From: Kitasatospora sp. NA04385
GTDB taxonomy: Bacteria > Actinomycetota > Actinomycetes > Streptomycetales > Streptomycetaceae
Direction of reading: 5' to 3'
Length of the DNA: 64,000 bases
NCBI RefSeq assembly: GCF_013364235.1
Contig: NZ_CP054919.1
Coordinates: forward strand, 62,001 to 126,000
Position numbers and translations under genes: made by a program. The notes under the pieces were generated by a model. The model searched no databases. It had not been told where the DNA came from and saw only the letters and a list, made by a program, of their open reading frames with translations. Below are positions 32,241 through 40,352 of this stretch, piece after piece (within the stretch, counting starts at the first letter, position 1; the number at the start of each line of letters is the position of its first letter).

Positions 32241-33188
32241 TCAGCGCAGGGCGGTGCCGGGCGGGGCGGACAGCAGTCCGAGCTCGGTCCGCAGGGGCAG
32301 TCCCTCCCAGTCGCCGGCCCCGGCGACCGCGAACGCGCCCAGCGAGACCGCCCGTTCCAGGCGGTCGGCCACCGGCAGGCCGTCCAGTCGGCCCGACAGG
32401 TAGCCGGCCGTGAACGCGTCGCCGGCGCCGACCGTGTCGCGCACCGTCACCCGCACCGCCTCCCTGGACGTGGCACCGTCCTCGGTGAAGACCTCGGCAC
32501 CCTCGGCGCCGCGCTTGACCACCACCTCCCGGACGCCCGCCTCCAGCAGCGCCTCCACCCGCGCGGCCTCGGTGTCCGCCGCCGCCGGGGCGGCCAGGTG
32601 CAGTTCGTCGTCCGAGGCGACCAGCACGGTGGCGCGGGCCGCCAGCGGGCGCAGCGCCTCGGCGGCGTCCCGGGCCGACCACAGCCGGGCGCGGTGGTTG
32701 ACGTCCAGGCAGAGCACCGCGCCGGTGCGGTTCGCCTGCTCGGCGGCGTACCGCACGGCGCCCAGCGGGCCGGGGCCCAGGGCGGCGGTGACGCCGGTCA
32801 GGTGGACCACGTGCGCGCCCTCGGCGAGCGCGGCGGCGGCGTGCCGCTCGGACAGCAGGCTGCCCGCCGAGTTCGTGCGGTAGTAGACGACCCGGGTCAG
32901 GTCGGTGGTGCGCGGCTCGAAGACGACCAGGCCGGTGGGCGCGTGGTCGTCCACCGGGGCGTGGGCGAGGTCGACGCCCTCGGCGCGCAGCGTGCGCAGC
33001 ACCAGGCGGCCGAACTCGTCGGCGCCGACGACGCCGGCCCAGCGCACCCGGTGGCCGAGCCGGGCCAGCCCGATGGCGACGTTGGCCTCGGCGCCGGCCA
33101 CCGTCAGGTCGAGGGAACCGCCCAGGTGCAGCGGGCGGTCGGCGCGCAGCGCGCCCATCGCCTCCCCGAGCGTCACGACGTCGAGCAC
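32241..33188 (-). CDS. PfkB family sugar kinase, probably 2-keto-3-deoxy-gluconate type
   Basis: A 315-residue ribokinase-fold kinase. An N-terminal substrate part (GGSLDLTVAGAEANVAIGLARLG) and the C-terminal PfkB signature DTVGAGDAFTAGYLSG (Asp as base, about 251-266) are present. Next to a KDPG aldolase it most likely phosphorylates a 2-keto-3-deoxy sugar acid at C6. Its start overlaps the aldolase gene by 16 nt. Confidence 0.9.
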   Translation of the reverse strand: MLDVVTLGEAMGALRADRPLHLGGSLDLTVAGAEANVAIGLARLGHRVRWAGVVGADEFGRLVLRTLRAEGVDLAHAPVDDHAPTGLVVFEPRTTDLTRVVYYRTNSAGSLLSERHAAAALAEGAHVVHLTGVTAALGPGPLGAVRYAAEQANRTGAVLCLDVNHRARLWSARDAAEALRPLAARATVLVASDDELHLAAPAAADTEAARVEALLEAGVREVVVKRGAEGAEVFTEDGATSREAVRVTVRDTVGAGDAFTAGYLSGRLDGLPVADRLERAVSLGAFAVAGAGDWEGLPLRTELGLLSAPPGTALR

Positions 33189-33823
33189 GGCTGCTCCTCC
33201 TCCACCACGCGCAGGAACTCCTCGATCCGGCCGGGCAGTCCGGCGTCGCCGCCGGGGTGCGCGGCGGCGCCGATCAGCGGGCCGCCGACGCCGACGGCCA
33301 GCGCCCCGGCGGCCAGGAACGCGGCGGCGGCCCGGGCGTCGACACCGCCGACGGGGACGAAGTGCGCGGCGGGGAACGGGTCGCGCAGCGCCTTCAGGTA
33401 GCCGGGGCCGCCGAGGGAGGCGGGGAAGAGCTTGAGGGCGGTGGCGCCCTCGGCCAGCGCGAGCGCCACCTCGGTGGGCGTCGCCACTCCGGCGAGCACC
33501 GGCAGGCCCGACTCCCGGGCCTGGTCGAGCGCGGCGGTCACGCCGGGGGTGACGGCGAAGGACGCGCCGGCCGCCGCCGCGTCCCGGGCGTCGGCGGGGG
33601 TGAGGACGGTGCCCGCGCCGAGCGCCGCGCCCTCACCCAGGGCGGCGCGGGCGCGCTCGATCACGGTCAGCGCCCCGACGGTGGTCAGCGACACCTCCAC
33701 CAGGGTGACGCCGCCGCGGAACAGCGCCAGGACCGTGTCGAGCGCCGCGTCCGGGTCGGTCCCCCGGACGATGGCCAGGAGCCGGCGCGCGCGCAGGCTC
33801 TCGATGAGGTCATCCGGTTGCAT
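33173..33823 (-). CDS. KDPG/KDPGal aldolase
   Basis: A 216-residue class I aldolase (PF01081). Schiff-base K131 in ATALKLFPAS and E43 in LVEVSLTT match the catalytic pair. It splits 2-keto-3-deoxy-6-phosphogluconate or -galactonate into pyruvate and glyceraldehyde 3-phosphate. First gene of the leftward operon. Upstream lies an operator-like site at 33854-33866 shared with the divergent SDR gene. Confidence 0.93.
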   Translation of the reverse strand: MQPDDLIESLRARRLLAIVRGTDPDAALDTVLALFRGGVTLVEVSLTTVGALTVIERARAALGEGAALGAGTVLTPADARDAAAAGASFAVTPGVTAALDQARESGLPVLAGVATPTEVALALAEGATALKLFPASLGGPGYLKALRDPFPAAHFVPVGGVDARAAAAFLAAGALAVGVGGPLIGAAAHPGGDAGLPGRIEEFLRVVEEEQPCSTS

Positions 33824-33853
33824 GCCTGCCTCCAGAACTCGGACGGGATTTCA

Positions 33854-33866
33854 GATATAGTATACG
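33854..33866. promoter_or_regulatory. GntR-type operator in divergent promoter
   Basis: GATATAGTATACG; its complement CGTATACTATATC resembles the sites at 31265, 35545 and 36411. It lies 30 bases upstream of the aldolase start and 56 bases from the SDR start, so one site could control both directions. Confidence 0.6.
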
Positions 33867-33922
33867 TTCCTTCTCCGATCCCGCCCGTCCGCCCTCGTTC
33901 CGCCGCCCGAAAGGCCCCCCTC

Positions 33923-34699
33923 ATGACCAGAACGGCCCTCATCACCGGCGCGGCCGGCGGCATCGGCCGCGCCGTCGCCGCCCGCCTGCTCGCCGACGGC
34001 TGGCAGGTGGCCGGACTCGACCTGGCCGGCGCCGGCCCCGACGGGGTCGGGATGCACCACGCGGACGCCACCGACCCCGCCCAGGTGCGCGCCGCGGTCG
34101 CCGCCGCCCTCGGCCGGCTGGGCCACCTCGACGCCCTGGTCACCTGCGCCGGCCTGACCGAGGGCGCGCCGCTGCACGAGACCACCGACGAGCAGTGGCA
34201 CCACGTGCTGGACGCCAACCTCACCTCGGTGTTCCTGTGCGTGCGCGAGGTGCTGCCCGCCATGCTGGCCGCGGGCACCGGCACCGTGGTGACCATCGGC
34301 TCCGTCCTGCACCGCACCGCCGCACCCGGCCTGCCCGCCTACGCCGCCGCCAAGGGCGCCATCGCCGCCCTCACCCGGCAACTGGCCGTCGACTACGGCC
34401 ACCGCGGGCTGACCTTCCTCACCCTCGCCCCCGGCTGGGTCCGCACCCCCGCCACCGAGGCCCGCCTCGGGGCCCGCGCCGACCAGGACCTGGCCCGGCT
34501 GCGCGAGAGCAACCCGCTGCGCACCGTCGCCGACGCCGCACAGGTGGCCGACGCCGTCGCCCTCGCCCTCAGCCCCGCCGCCGCGCTGCTCACCGGCTCC
34601 GAACTCGTCCTGGACGCCGGTGCCCGCCTGGTCAGCCCCGCCAGCCTGCTCCGCGACGCCCACCGCGAACGCCTGGGCCTGCCACCCCTGGACGCCTGA
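33923..34699 (+). CDS. SDR family sugar dehydrogenase
   Basis: A 258-residue short-chain dehydrogenase. NAD motif TGAAGGIG (residues 8-15), catalytic Ser of TIGSVLH and Y-A-A-A-K (PAYAAAKGA, about 145). It is divergent from the aldolase-kinase-lactonase operon and shares its operator, which makes a sugar 1-dehydrogenase (sugar to lactone) the best guess. A 2-keto-3-deoxy acid dehydrogenase is the alternative. ATG at 33923 after GAAAGG. Confidence 0.86.
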   Translation: MTRTALITGAAGGIGRAVAARLLADGWQVAGLDLAGAGPDGVGMHHADATDPAQVRAAVAAALGRLGHLDALVTCAGLTEGAPLHETTDEQWHHVLDANLTSVFLCVREVLPAMLAAGTGTVVTIGSVLHRTAAPGLPAYAAAKGAIAALTRQLAVDYGHRGLTFLTLAPGWVRTPATEARLGARADQDLARLRESNPLRTVADAAQVADAVALALSPAAALLTGSELVLDAGARLVSPASLLRDAHRERLGLPPLDA

Positions 34700-34712
34700 C
34701 GGGCCGTCGGCC

Positions 34713-34776
34713 ACGTCGAAGGGCCCGCCGGCCCGCTCCCCGTTCGGGGGAGTCGGAGCGGCGGGCCCTTCGACGT
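34713..34776. terminator. Bidirectional terminator
   Basis: Perfect 18-bp arms (34713-34730 and 34759-34776), with an inner CTCCCC/GGGGAG stem. It lies between the convergent SDR and GntR genes. Confidence 0.9.
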
Positions 34777-34805
34777 CCGGGCCTCAAGCACCCGGCATCA
34801 GGCAT

Positions 34806-34873
34806 CCGGCGCCAAGCACCCGTCCTCAGGCATCCGTCCTCAGGCACCCGGCGCCAAGCACCCGTCCTCAGGC
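34806..34873. repeat. 26-bp perfect direct repeat, 42-bp period
   Basis: Identical 26-base copies at 34806-34831 and 34848-34873, with related shorter pieces on either side (from 34786). The second copy contains the stop codon of the GntR gene (34868-34870). Confidence 0.85.
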
Positions 34874-35536
34874 GCCGACGGCGACCTCGTGGTCGGCCTG
34901 GGCGCGCATGTGCAGCCGGGCGGCGTCCTCCGCGGCCCGCACGTCGCGCGAGCGCAGGGCCGCCAACAGCGCCTCGTGCTCCTCGACGACCGAGGCCCAC
35001 TCCCGCTCGCCCATCGGCGCGGTGATCCGGAAGCGGCGCACCGTCAGCAGCAGTTGGTCGGTCAGCTCGGCCAGCACCCGGTAGCCGGCCGCCTCGGCCA
35101 GCAGGCCGTGGAAGCGGGAGTTCAGCTCGGCCATCGCGGCCAGCTCGCCGCCCGCCAGGGCCGCGCGCATGTCCGCCTGGGCGCCCTCCAGCGCCGCGAG
35201 GGCGCCGTCGGTCACCCGCTCCGCGGCCAGGCCGGCCACCAGCGCCTCGATCGCCTCCCGGGCCAGGAACACCCCGCGCATCTCGGCCACGTCCACGGCG
35301 GCCACCGTGACCCCGGCGTGCGGCCGGGCCACCAGCAGCCCGTCGGACTCCAGGCGCTTGACCGCCTCCCGGACCGGGATCTTGCTGACGCCCAGCACCC
35401 GGGACAGCTCGTCCATGTTGACGCGGTCGCCCGGCTTGAGGTCGCCCCGGGCGATCGCCCCGTGCAGGGTCTCGTAAGCCAGGTCGGCCTTGCTCTTGAC
35501 CACCGGCAGCGACTTCGCCCAGCTGTTCTCACCCAT
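34868..35536 (-). CDS. GntR/FCD regulator A
   Basis: A 222-residue regulator: GntR winged helix (YETLHGAIARGDLKPG, then SRVLGVSKIPVREAVKRLES, residues 20-75) and FCD domain (AEAAGYRVLAELTDQLLLTVR; metal His in FHGLLAEA and VVEEHEAL). It is very similar along its length to the next regulator gene (35644), including the recognition helix. An operator-like site (35545-35558) lies 8 bases before its start, suggesting autoregulation. It probably controls the 2-keto-3-deoxy acid operon. Confidence 0.9.
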   Translation of the reverse strand: MGENSWAKSLPVVKSKADLAYETLHGAIARGDLKPGDRVNMDELSRVLGVSKIPVREAVKRLESDGLLVARPHAGVTVAAVDVAEMRGVFLAREAIEALVAGLAAERVTDGALAALEGAQADMRAALAGGELAAMAELNSRFHGLLAEAAGYRVLAELTDQLLLTVRRFRITAPMGEREWASVVEEHEALLAALRSRDVRAAEDAARLHMRAQADHEVAVGA

Positions 35537-35544
35537 CGGTCAAT

Positions 35545-35558
35545 CGTATGCGATATCC
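35545..35558. promoter_or_regulatory. GntR-type operator upstream of regulator A
   Basis: CGTATGCGATATCC, sharing CGTATGCGATAT with the site at 31265. It lies just before the start of regulator A, as expected for autoregulation. Confidence 0.65.
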
Positions 35559-35643
35559 CACCCACTGTCCAAGGCTCAACAAACCCACCGCAACGATCCG
35601 GACACGCCGCGCGGAACCGGCGGCACCCGGGCCGGGGCCCGGA

Positions 35644-36318
35644 TCAGCCCTCCCGGATCACCACCGGCTCCTGGTCGGCCTGGGAGCGGATGTGCGCCCG
35701 GGCGGCGTCGGCGGCGGCCCGGGGGTCGCGCGAGCGCAGCGCGGTCAGCAGCGCCTCGTGCTCGGCGACCACCGCCTCCCAGCTGCCGGTGTCCAGCGGC
35801 GCGGCCGCCCGGTAGCGGCGCACCGTCAGCAGCAGTTGGTCGGTCAGCTCGGCCAGCACCCGGTAGCCGGCCGCCTCGGCGAGGACGCCGTGGAAGCGGG
35901 AGTTCAGCTCCGCCATCCGCTCGGTGGCCCCGGCTTCGAGGGCCGCGCCCATCCGGGCCTGGACGTCCTCCAGTTCGGCGAGCCGGTCCTCGGTGATCCG
36001 GGCCGCCGCGAGTTCGGCGACCAGTGCCTCGATCGCCTCCCGGGCCAGGAACACCCCGCGCATCTCGGCGGCGTCCACCCCCGCAACCACGGGGCCGGCG
36101 TGCGGCCTGGTGATCAGGAGCCCGTCGGACTCCAGCCGCTTGACCGCCTCCCGGATCGGGATCTTGCTGACCCCGAGCGCCCGGGACAGCTCGTCCATGT
36201 TGACCCGCTCGCCCGGCTTCAGATCGCCGTCGGCGATCGCCCGGTGCAGGCTCTCGTAGGCCAGGTCGGCCTTGCTCTTGACCGCCGGCAGCGACTTCGC
36301 CCAGGTACCCATGCCCAC
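35644..36318 (-). CDS. GntR/FCD regulator B, paralogue of A
   Basis: A 224-residue regulator, nearly collinear with regulator A: both start with W-A-K-S-L-P-x-V-K-S-K-A-D-L-A-Y-E and share RVNMDELSR, then VREAVKRLESDGLL with only V/I changes. The recognition helix residues are the same, so both should bind the same operators; the FCD differs more, hinting at a different ligand. The pair arose by tandem duplication. It is divergent from the glycosidase gene at 36754, with promoter and operator between. Confidence 0.9.
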   Translation of the reverse strand: MGMGTWAKSLPAVKSKADLAYESLHRAIADGDLKPGERVNMDELSRALGVSKIPIREAVKRLESDGLLITRPHAGPVVAGVDAAEMRGVFLAREAIEALVAELAAARITEDRLAELEDVQARMGAALEAGATERMAELNSRFHGVLAEAAGYRVLAELTDQLLLTVRRYRAAAPLDTGSWEAVVAEHEALLTALRSRDPRAAADAARAHIRSQADQEPVVIREG

Positions 36319-36380
36319 ACCGTAGGCGATCGGGCCGCCGTTCCACGCCCCCTCCCCCGTTCTCCCGCGATCGGGCGCGG

Positions 36381-36425
36381 TTGACGAGGGTTTCCCGTTT
36401 CCGGATAAACGGATATCGTATATCC
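36381..36425 (+). promoter_or_regulatory. Promoter with overlapping GntR operator for glycosidase gene
   Basis: TTGACG (36381-36386), 17 bases, GATAAA (36404-36409). The near-perfect palindrome GGATATCGTATATCC (36411-36425) sits where transcription would start. The palindrome resembles the sites at 31265, 33854 and 35545. The leader to the ATG at 36754 is about 330 bases and holds no gene. Confidence 0.7.
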
Positions 36426-36724
36426 ATCAGGTGCCGCGCCCGAACCTGGGTGAGGGTCGACGGCCAGCGAGGCCGGCACCTGTGCGGCCCGCGCCGGACT
36501 CGTTCGGCGCGGGCCGCCCGCCGGCTCCGCCGCACTCGGAGGCCGGCCGGGGCGCGGCCGGGCCGATCCGGCCGCGCCCTCCAGCCCTCCGGGCCGCGTC
36601 ACGAATGACCCAACACCGCACCTCGCATCCCACCCCCTGCCGGGCGGCCGTCCTCGGACGGGGCGCCGCCCGTAGCCGTCCCCGGCCCCGGTCGGGCCGC
36701 GGCGCGCAGGGAGACACGTCCCCG

Positions 36725-36736
36725 CCCCCCCCCCCC
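36725..36736 (+). repeat. C12 homopolymer tract in leader
   Basis: Twelve C in a row, followed shortly by the ribosome binding site AGGAG and the ATG at 36754. Such tracts slip during replication and sequencing; the exact length should be treated as uncertain. Confidence 0.8.
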
Positions 36737-36753
36737 TTCCCAGGAGCGGACCC

Positions 36754-38373
36754 ATGGCCACCGAGCAACCGCAGCACCACTCCCCGACCACCCGGCGCAG
36801 GATGCTGGGCCTGCTGGCCGCCGCCGGCGCCGGCACCGCCCTCGGCATCACCGCCGCGCCCCGGGCCGGCGCCAGCACCTCCACCACCTCCACCGGCCCG
36901 TACCCCTACCGGATCCGGAACGACGCCGGCGGCGCCCGGCAGACCATCCTGGGCCTCGGCTTCGAGATCCAGTCGGACCACATCGGCGCGACCAACAACA
37001 CGATGGACCCGAACGACCCGGTGATCTCGGGCGCCCCGCACGACCTGACCGCCGCCGAGCGGACCCGCTTCTACCAGAAGATCCTGATGGCCGGCCGCAG
37101 CGACCACGGGTTCCGGTACTGCCGACTGGGCCAGGGGCTCTGGCTGCGCGGCGTCTCCGCCGACCGGAAGCAGATCGTCGGCCGCTGGTCGACGCAGATG
37201 GCCGAACTCCTGGAGATGCACACCCAGGCCAAGCTGGACGGCCTGGCGGCCACCTACTTCACCCCGGCGCCGTACTGGAAGTCCACCCAGAGCCTGATGA
37301 ACGGCACCCTCGCCTGCTTCGACCCCAAGTTCACCACCACCCACCCGGAGTACAACGGCGACAAGTCCCGCTTCCTGAACGACTTCGGCGACTCCGTGGT
37401 GCGCGACCTGAAGTACCTGGAGGACAGCGGGCTGCCGGTGCGCTTCTGGGGCCTGCAGAACGAGCCCGGCAACTGGAACCGCCTGTACGGCAGTTGCGGC
37501 TACACCGGGGACTCCTACCGGCAGACCTTCGCCGCGGTGGCGCCCAAGGTGCGGGCCGCGTTCCCCGGCGTCACCATCCACGTCGACTCGCGCGACGGCC
37601 AGTCCGGCGCCTTCGGCACCGCGGTGCGCGGCGACGCCGCCGCGGTGCAGTACGTGGACGCCTGGACCCACCACTACACCAGCCAGTCCGCCGACAAGCT
37701 GATCACCGCGCCGTCCTACTACCTCGACAACGCGCTGGGCAAGCCGGTCTTCAACGACGAGTTCGAGTGGGAGGGCTCGACCACCGGCAACTACGAGCAC
37801 ACGGTCGACACCGCCCAGTCGATCATGAACTGGATGGTGTTCGCCAACTCCCCCACCTGGTTCTGGCTGCACGCCCTCAAGCCGACCTACACCGACACCT
37901 CCGTCGGCTACGGCCTCGGGATCTGGCGCCCCCAGGACGACGGCGACTTCGGCAAGTACCCGAACATCCAGACCGGCCACTGGGACTACAACCCGCCGGT
38001 CTGGAACGCGATCAGCGGCTTCGTGCAGTACCTGCCGTGGAACTCGGTCCGCCACCACGTCGACGAGCCGGTCGACCCGGCCACCGGCAAGCCGTACGTG
38101 GACAAGCGGATCATGGCCTGGAAGACCCCGCAGGGCAAGCTCGTCTTCGCCCTCACCTACCGGGTGCCGAACGCCAAGACCGCGACCGCCGCCCCCTACA
38201 CCTTCACCATCGACACCGGCAGCACCCGCACCTTCACCGGCCACCGCTACCGGTGGAGCCCGCACACCCAGCCGCTGGCCGAGAACAACGTGCTCCAGGC
38301 GACCCGCCAGGGGCCGGGCCTGAGCATCACCATGGAGCCGAACACCATCGAGTTCTGGATCGAGAACGTCTGA
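36754..38373 (+). CDS. Tat-secreted clan GH-A glycoside hydrolase (GH30-like), paralogue
   Basis: A 539-residue exported glycosidase. Tat-type signal TRRRMLGLLAAAGAG (residues 13-27), acid/base E237 in WGLQNEP and nucleophile region FNDEFEWE (E336 or E338). It shares long stretches with the gene at 27116 (QTILGLGFEIQSD; AQSIMNWMVF; PTWFWLHALKP). It has an insert near residues 190-205 and near 435, with six or more extra segments. The operator upstream places it in the same GntR regulon. ATG at 36754 after GGAG. The substrate is unknown. Confidence 0.8.
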   Translation: MATEQPQHHSPTTRRRMLGLLAAAGAGTALGITAAPRAGASTSTTSTGPYPYRIRNDAGGARQTILGLGFEIQSDHIGATNNTMDPNDPVISGAPHDLTAAERTRFYQKILMAGRSDHGFRYCRLGQGLWLRGVSADRKQIVGRWSTQMAELLEMHTQAKLDGLAATYFTPAPYWKSTQSLMNGTLACFDPKFTTTHPEYNGDKSRFLNDFGDSVVRDLKYLEDSGLPVRFWGLQNEPGNWNRLYGSCGYTGDSYRQTFAAVAPKVRAAFPGVTIHVDSRDGQSGAFGTAVRGDAAAVQYVDAWTHHYTSQSADKLITAPSYYLDNALGKPVFNDEFEWEGSTTGNYEHTVDTAQSIMNWMVFANSPTWFWLHALKPTYTDTSVGYGLGIWRPQDDGDFGKYPNIQTGHWDYNPPVWNAISGFVQYLPWNSVRHHVDEPVDPATGKPYVDKRIMAWKTPQGKLVFALTYRVPNAKTATAAPYTFTIDTGSTRTFTGHRYRWSPHTQPLAENNVLQATRQGPGLSITMEPNTIEFWIENV

Positions 38374-38385
38374 CCCTCGACCGCG

Positions 38386-38420
38386 ACGTCCCCCCTGGCC
38401 CGCTCGGCCAGGGGGGACGT
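38386..38420. terminator. Bidirectional terminator
   Basis: Perfect 15-bp arms (38386-38400, 38406-38420) and a 5-base loop, between the convergent glycosidase and SDR genes. Confidence 0.9.
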
Positions 38421-38441
38421 GTGTTTCCGGCCGGACGCGGC

Positions 38442-39194
38442 CTAAACGGCCGGTCGCAGGCGCAGTCCCTGCATGCCGCCGTCGACGGCGAGGGCGGTGC
38501 CGGTGGTGGACGCGGCGGCGGGGGAGGCGAGGTAGGCGATGGCGGCGGCGACCTCGGCGGCGGCGACCAGACGACCGGTGGGCTGGCGGCCGTTGAGCGC
38601 GGCGCGCTCGGCCGCCGGGTCGTCGGCGGCATCGAGCAGCCGGCCGACCCACGGGGTGTCCACCGTACCGGGGTTGACGCAGTTGACCCGGATGCCCTCA
38701 CGGACGTGGTCGGCGGCCATCGCCAACGTGAGCGACAGCACCGCCCCCTTGCTCGCCGAGTACAGCGCCCGCTGCGGCAACCCGGCCGTCGCGGCGATCG
38801 AACAGGTGTTGACCACCGACGCGAAAGCGGAACGGCGCAGGTGCGGCAGCGCGGCCCGAGTGGTGCGGACGATGCCCAGCACGTTCACGTCCAGCACCCG
38901 GTGCCACTGCGCGTCGTCGTTGTCCGCCACCGTCCCGGCCGCGCCGATGCCCGCGTTGTTGACCAGGATGTCGATCCCGCCCAGCGCCTCGGCCGCCGCC
39001 GCGACCGCCGCCCGCACGGACGCGTCGTCCGACACGTCCGCGGTGAAACCCCGCAACGGCACGGACAGCGCGGACGGGTCGAGATCGAGCACGGCGACAT
39101 CCGCACCGCGCTCACTCAGCAACTGCGCGGCGGCCAGGCCGATACCGGAGGCACCGCCGGTCACCACCGCGCGCAGGCCCGCCAACCCGCTCAT
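38442..39194 (-). CDS. SDR dehydrogenase, probably 2-keto-3-deoxy-L-fuconate dehydrogenase
   Basis: A 250-residue SDR: TGGASGIG (residues 12-19), NNAG, catalytic Ser and Y-S-A-S-K (RALYSASKGAV). The start overlaps the stop of the FAH hydrolase gene by 4 nt (ATGA). In the non-phosphorylating L-fucose route the keto-deoxy acid is oxidised to the 2,4-diketo acid by an SDR and then cut by an FAH hydrolase, so this pairing supports the call. The same chemistry occurs on L-rhamnose, which cannot be excluded. Confidence 0.8.
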   Translation of the reverse strand: MSGLAGLRAVVTGGASGIGLAAAQLLSERGADVAVLDLDPSALSVPLRGFTADVSDDASVRAAVAAAAEALGGIDILVNNAGIGAAGTVADNDDAQWHRVLDVNVLGIVRTTRAALPHLRRSAFASVVNTCSIAATAGLPQRALYSASKGAVLSLTLAMAADHVREGIRVNCVNPGTVDTPWVGRLLDAADDPAAERAALNGRQPTGRLVAAAEVAAAIAYLASPAAASTTGTALAVDGGMQGLRLRPAV

Positions 39195-40078
39195 GCCGCC
39201 GCGCCTTCCGGGGCGCCCGGGCCTTCGTGGTCGGCGGGGACGAAGGTCTGCCGCTGCTCCCCCAGCCCGTCGATGCCCAGCTCGACCACGTCGCCGGGCC
39301 GCAGGTAGGGGGTGTCGGGCAGGCCCAGGGCCACGCCGGCGGGGGTGCCGGTGTTGATGACGTCGCCGGGCCGCAGCACCATGTACTGGCTCAGGTACCA
39401 GACCAGGTGGTTCACCTCGAAGATCATGTTCTTGGTGTTGCCGTCCTGGCGGACCAGCCCGTTGACCGACAGCCGCAGACCGAGGTCCTGCGGATCGCCG
39501 ACCTCGTCCGCGGTGACCAGCCAGGGACCCAGCGGATTGAAGGTCTCGCAGGACTTCCCGAGATCCCACTGCGCGGAGTACTCCAACTGGAACTCCCGCT
39601 CCGAGACGTCGTGACTGACCGCGTACCCCGCGACCACCGACGGCGCGTCGGCCGGCGAGTCCAGGTAGCGGGCCTCACGACCGATGACGACGGCCAGCTC
39701 CACCTCCCAGTCCGTCTTGACCGAACCGCGCGGGATCAGCACCCGGTCCCGGGGGCCGACCACCGTCGACGGGTCCTTCATGAACACCACCGGACGCGCC
39801 GGCACGGCCGCCCCGGTCTCCTCCGCGTGGTCACGGTAGTTCAACCCGACACAGACCACCTTCCCCGGCCGGGCCACCGGAGCACCGACCCGGGCGGCGG
39901 CGTCGGCCTCCGGCAGGCCGCCGGCGGCGACGGCGGCGCGCACCCGGTCGAGTCCGCCGGTGGCGAAGAAGTCCCGGTCGAAGTCCGGGACCACACCGGA
40001 CAGGTCCAGCAGCCGGCCGTCCTCGGCCAGTACCGCCGGGCGTTCCTCTCCCGCCGGTCCGATGCGCAGCAGCTTCAC
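39191..40078 (-). CDS. Fumarylacetoacetate-hydrolase family, probably 2,4-diketo-3-deoxy-L-fuconate hydrolase
   Basis: A 295-residue FAH enzyme (PF01557). Core motifs are VVCVGLNYRDHAEETG, VFMKDPSTVVGP, the metal-binding Glu pair in DWEVELAVVIG, the Asp of VSHDVSEREFQ, and NTGTPAGVALG. The N-terminal 80 residues match the short domain of diketo-deoxy-acid hydrolases. The expected reaction gives pyruvate plus L-lactate. The GTG at 40078 has GGAAGAAG upstream; a longer open frame upstream shows no conserved sequence. Divergent from the aldo/keto reductase gene. Confidence 0.85.
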   Translation of the reverse strand: MKLLRIGPAGEERPAVLAEDGRLLDLSGVVPDFDRDFFATGGLDRVRAAVAAGGLPEADAAARVGAPVARPGKVVCVGLNYRDHAEETGAAVPARPVVFMKDPSTVVGPRDRVLIPRGSVKTDWEVELAVVIGREARYLDSPADAPSVVAGYAVSHDVSEREFQLEYSAQWDLGKSCETFNPLGPWLVTADEVGDPQDLGLRLSVNGLVRQDGNTKNMIFEVNHLVWYLSQYMVLRPGDVINTGTPAGVALGLPDTPYLRPGDVVELGIDGLGEQRQTFVPADHEGPGAPEGAAA

Positions 40079-40352
40079 GTCAGACTTCTTCCCTCGATGC
40101 CGAACGAACGGGGCGAATCTAGCTCCGCTTCCAGGCGAGCGCAAGAAGTCATGGGATCTCTTTCCGCCCAGTCGGCACCTTCCACCCCGCACGCCGATCA
40201 CCTCGAAAACGCCGGAACGGCGACGACTCCGCCAGCTTTGGTGAGGTAGATTGCGGAGACCCGCCGCCACGTCGACTACGGCACCGCCCCGGTCGACCCG
40301 CGAAGAGATCCTACATCTCGCTTCACCACGCGCCCCAGCCCAGGGAGGGCCC

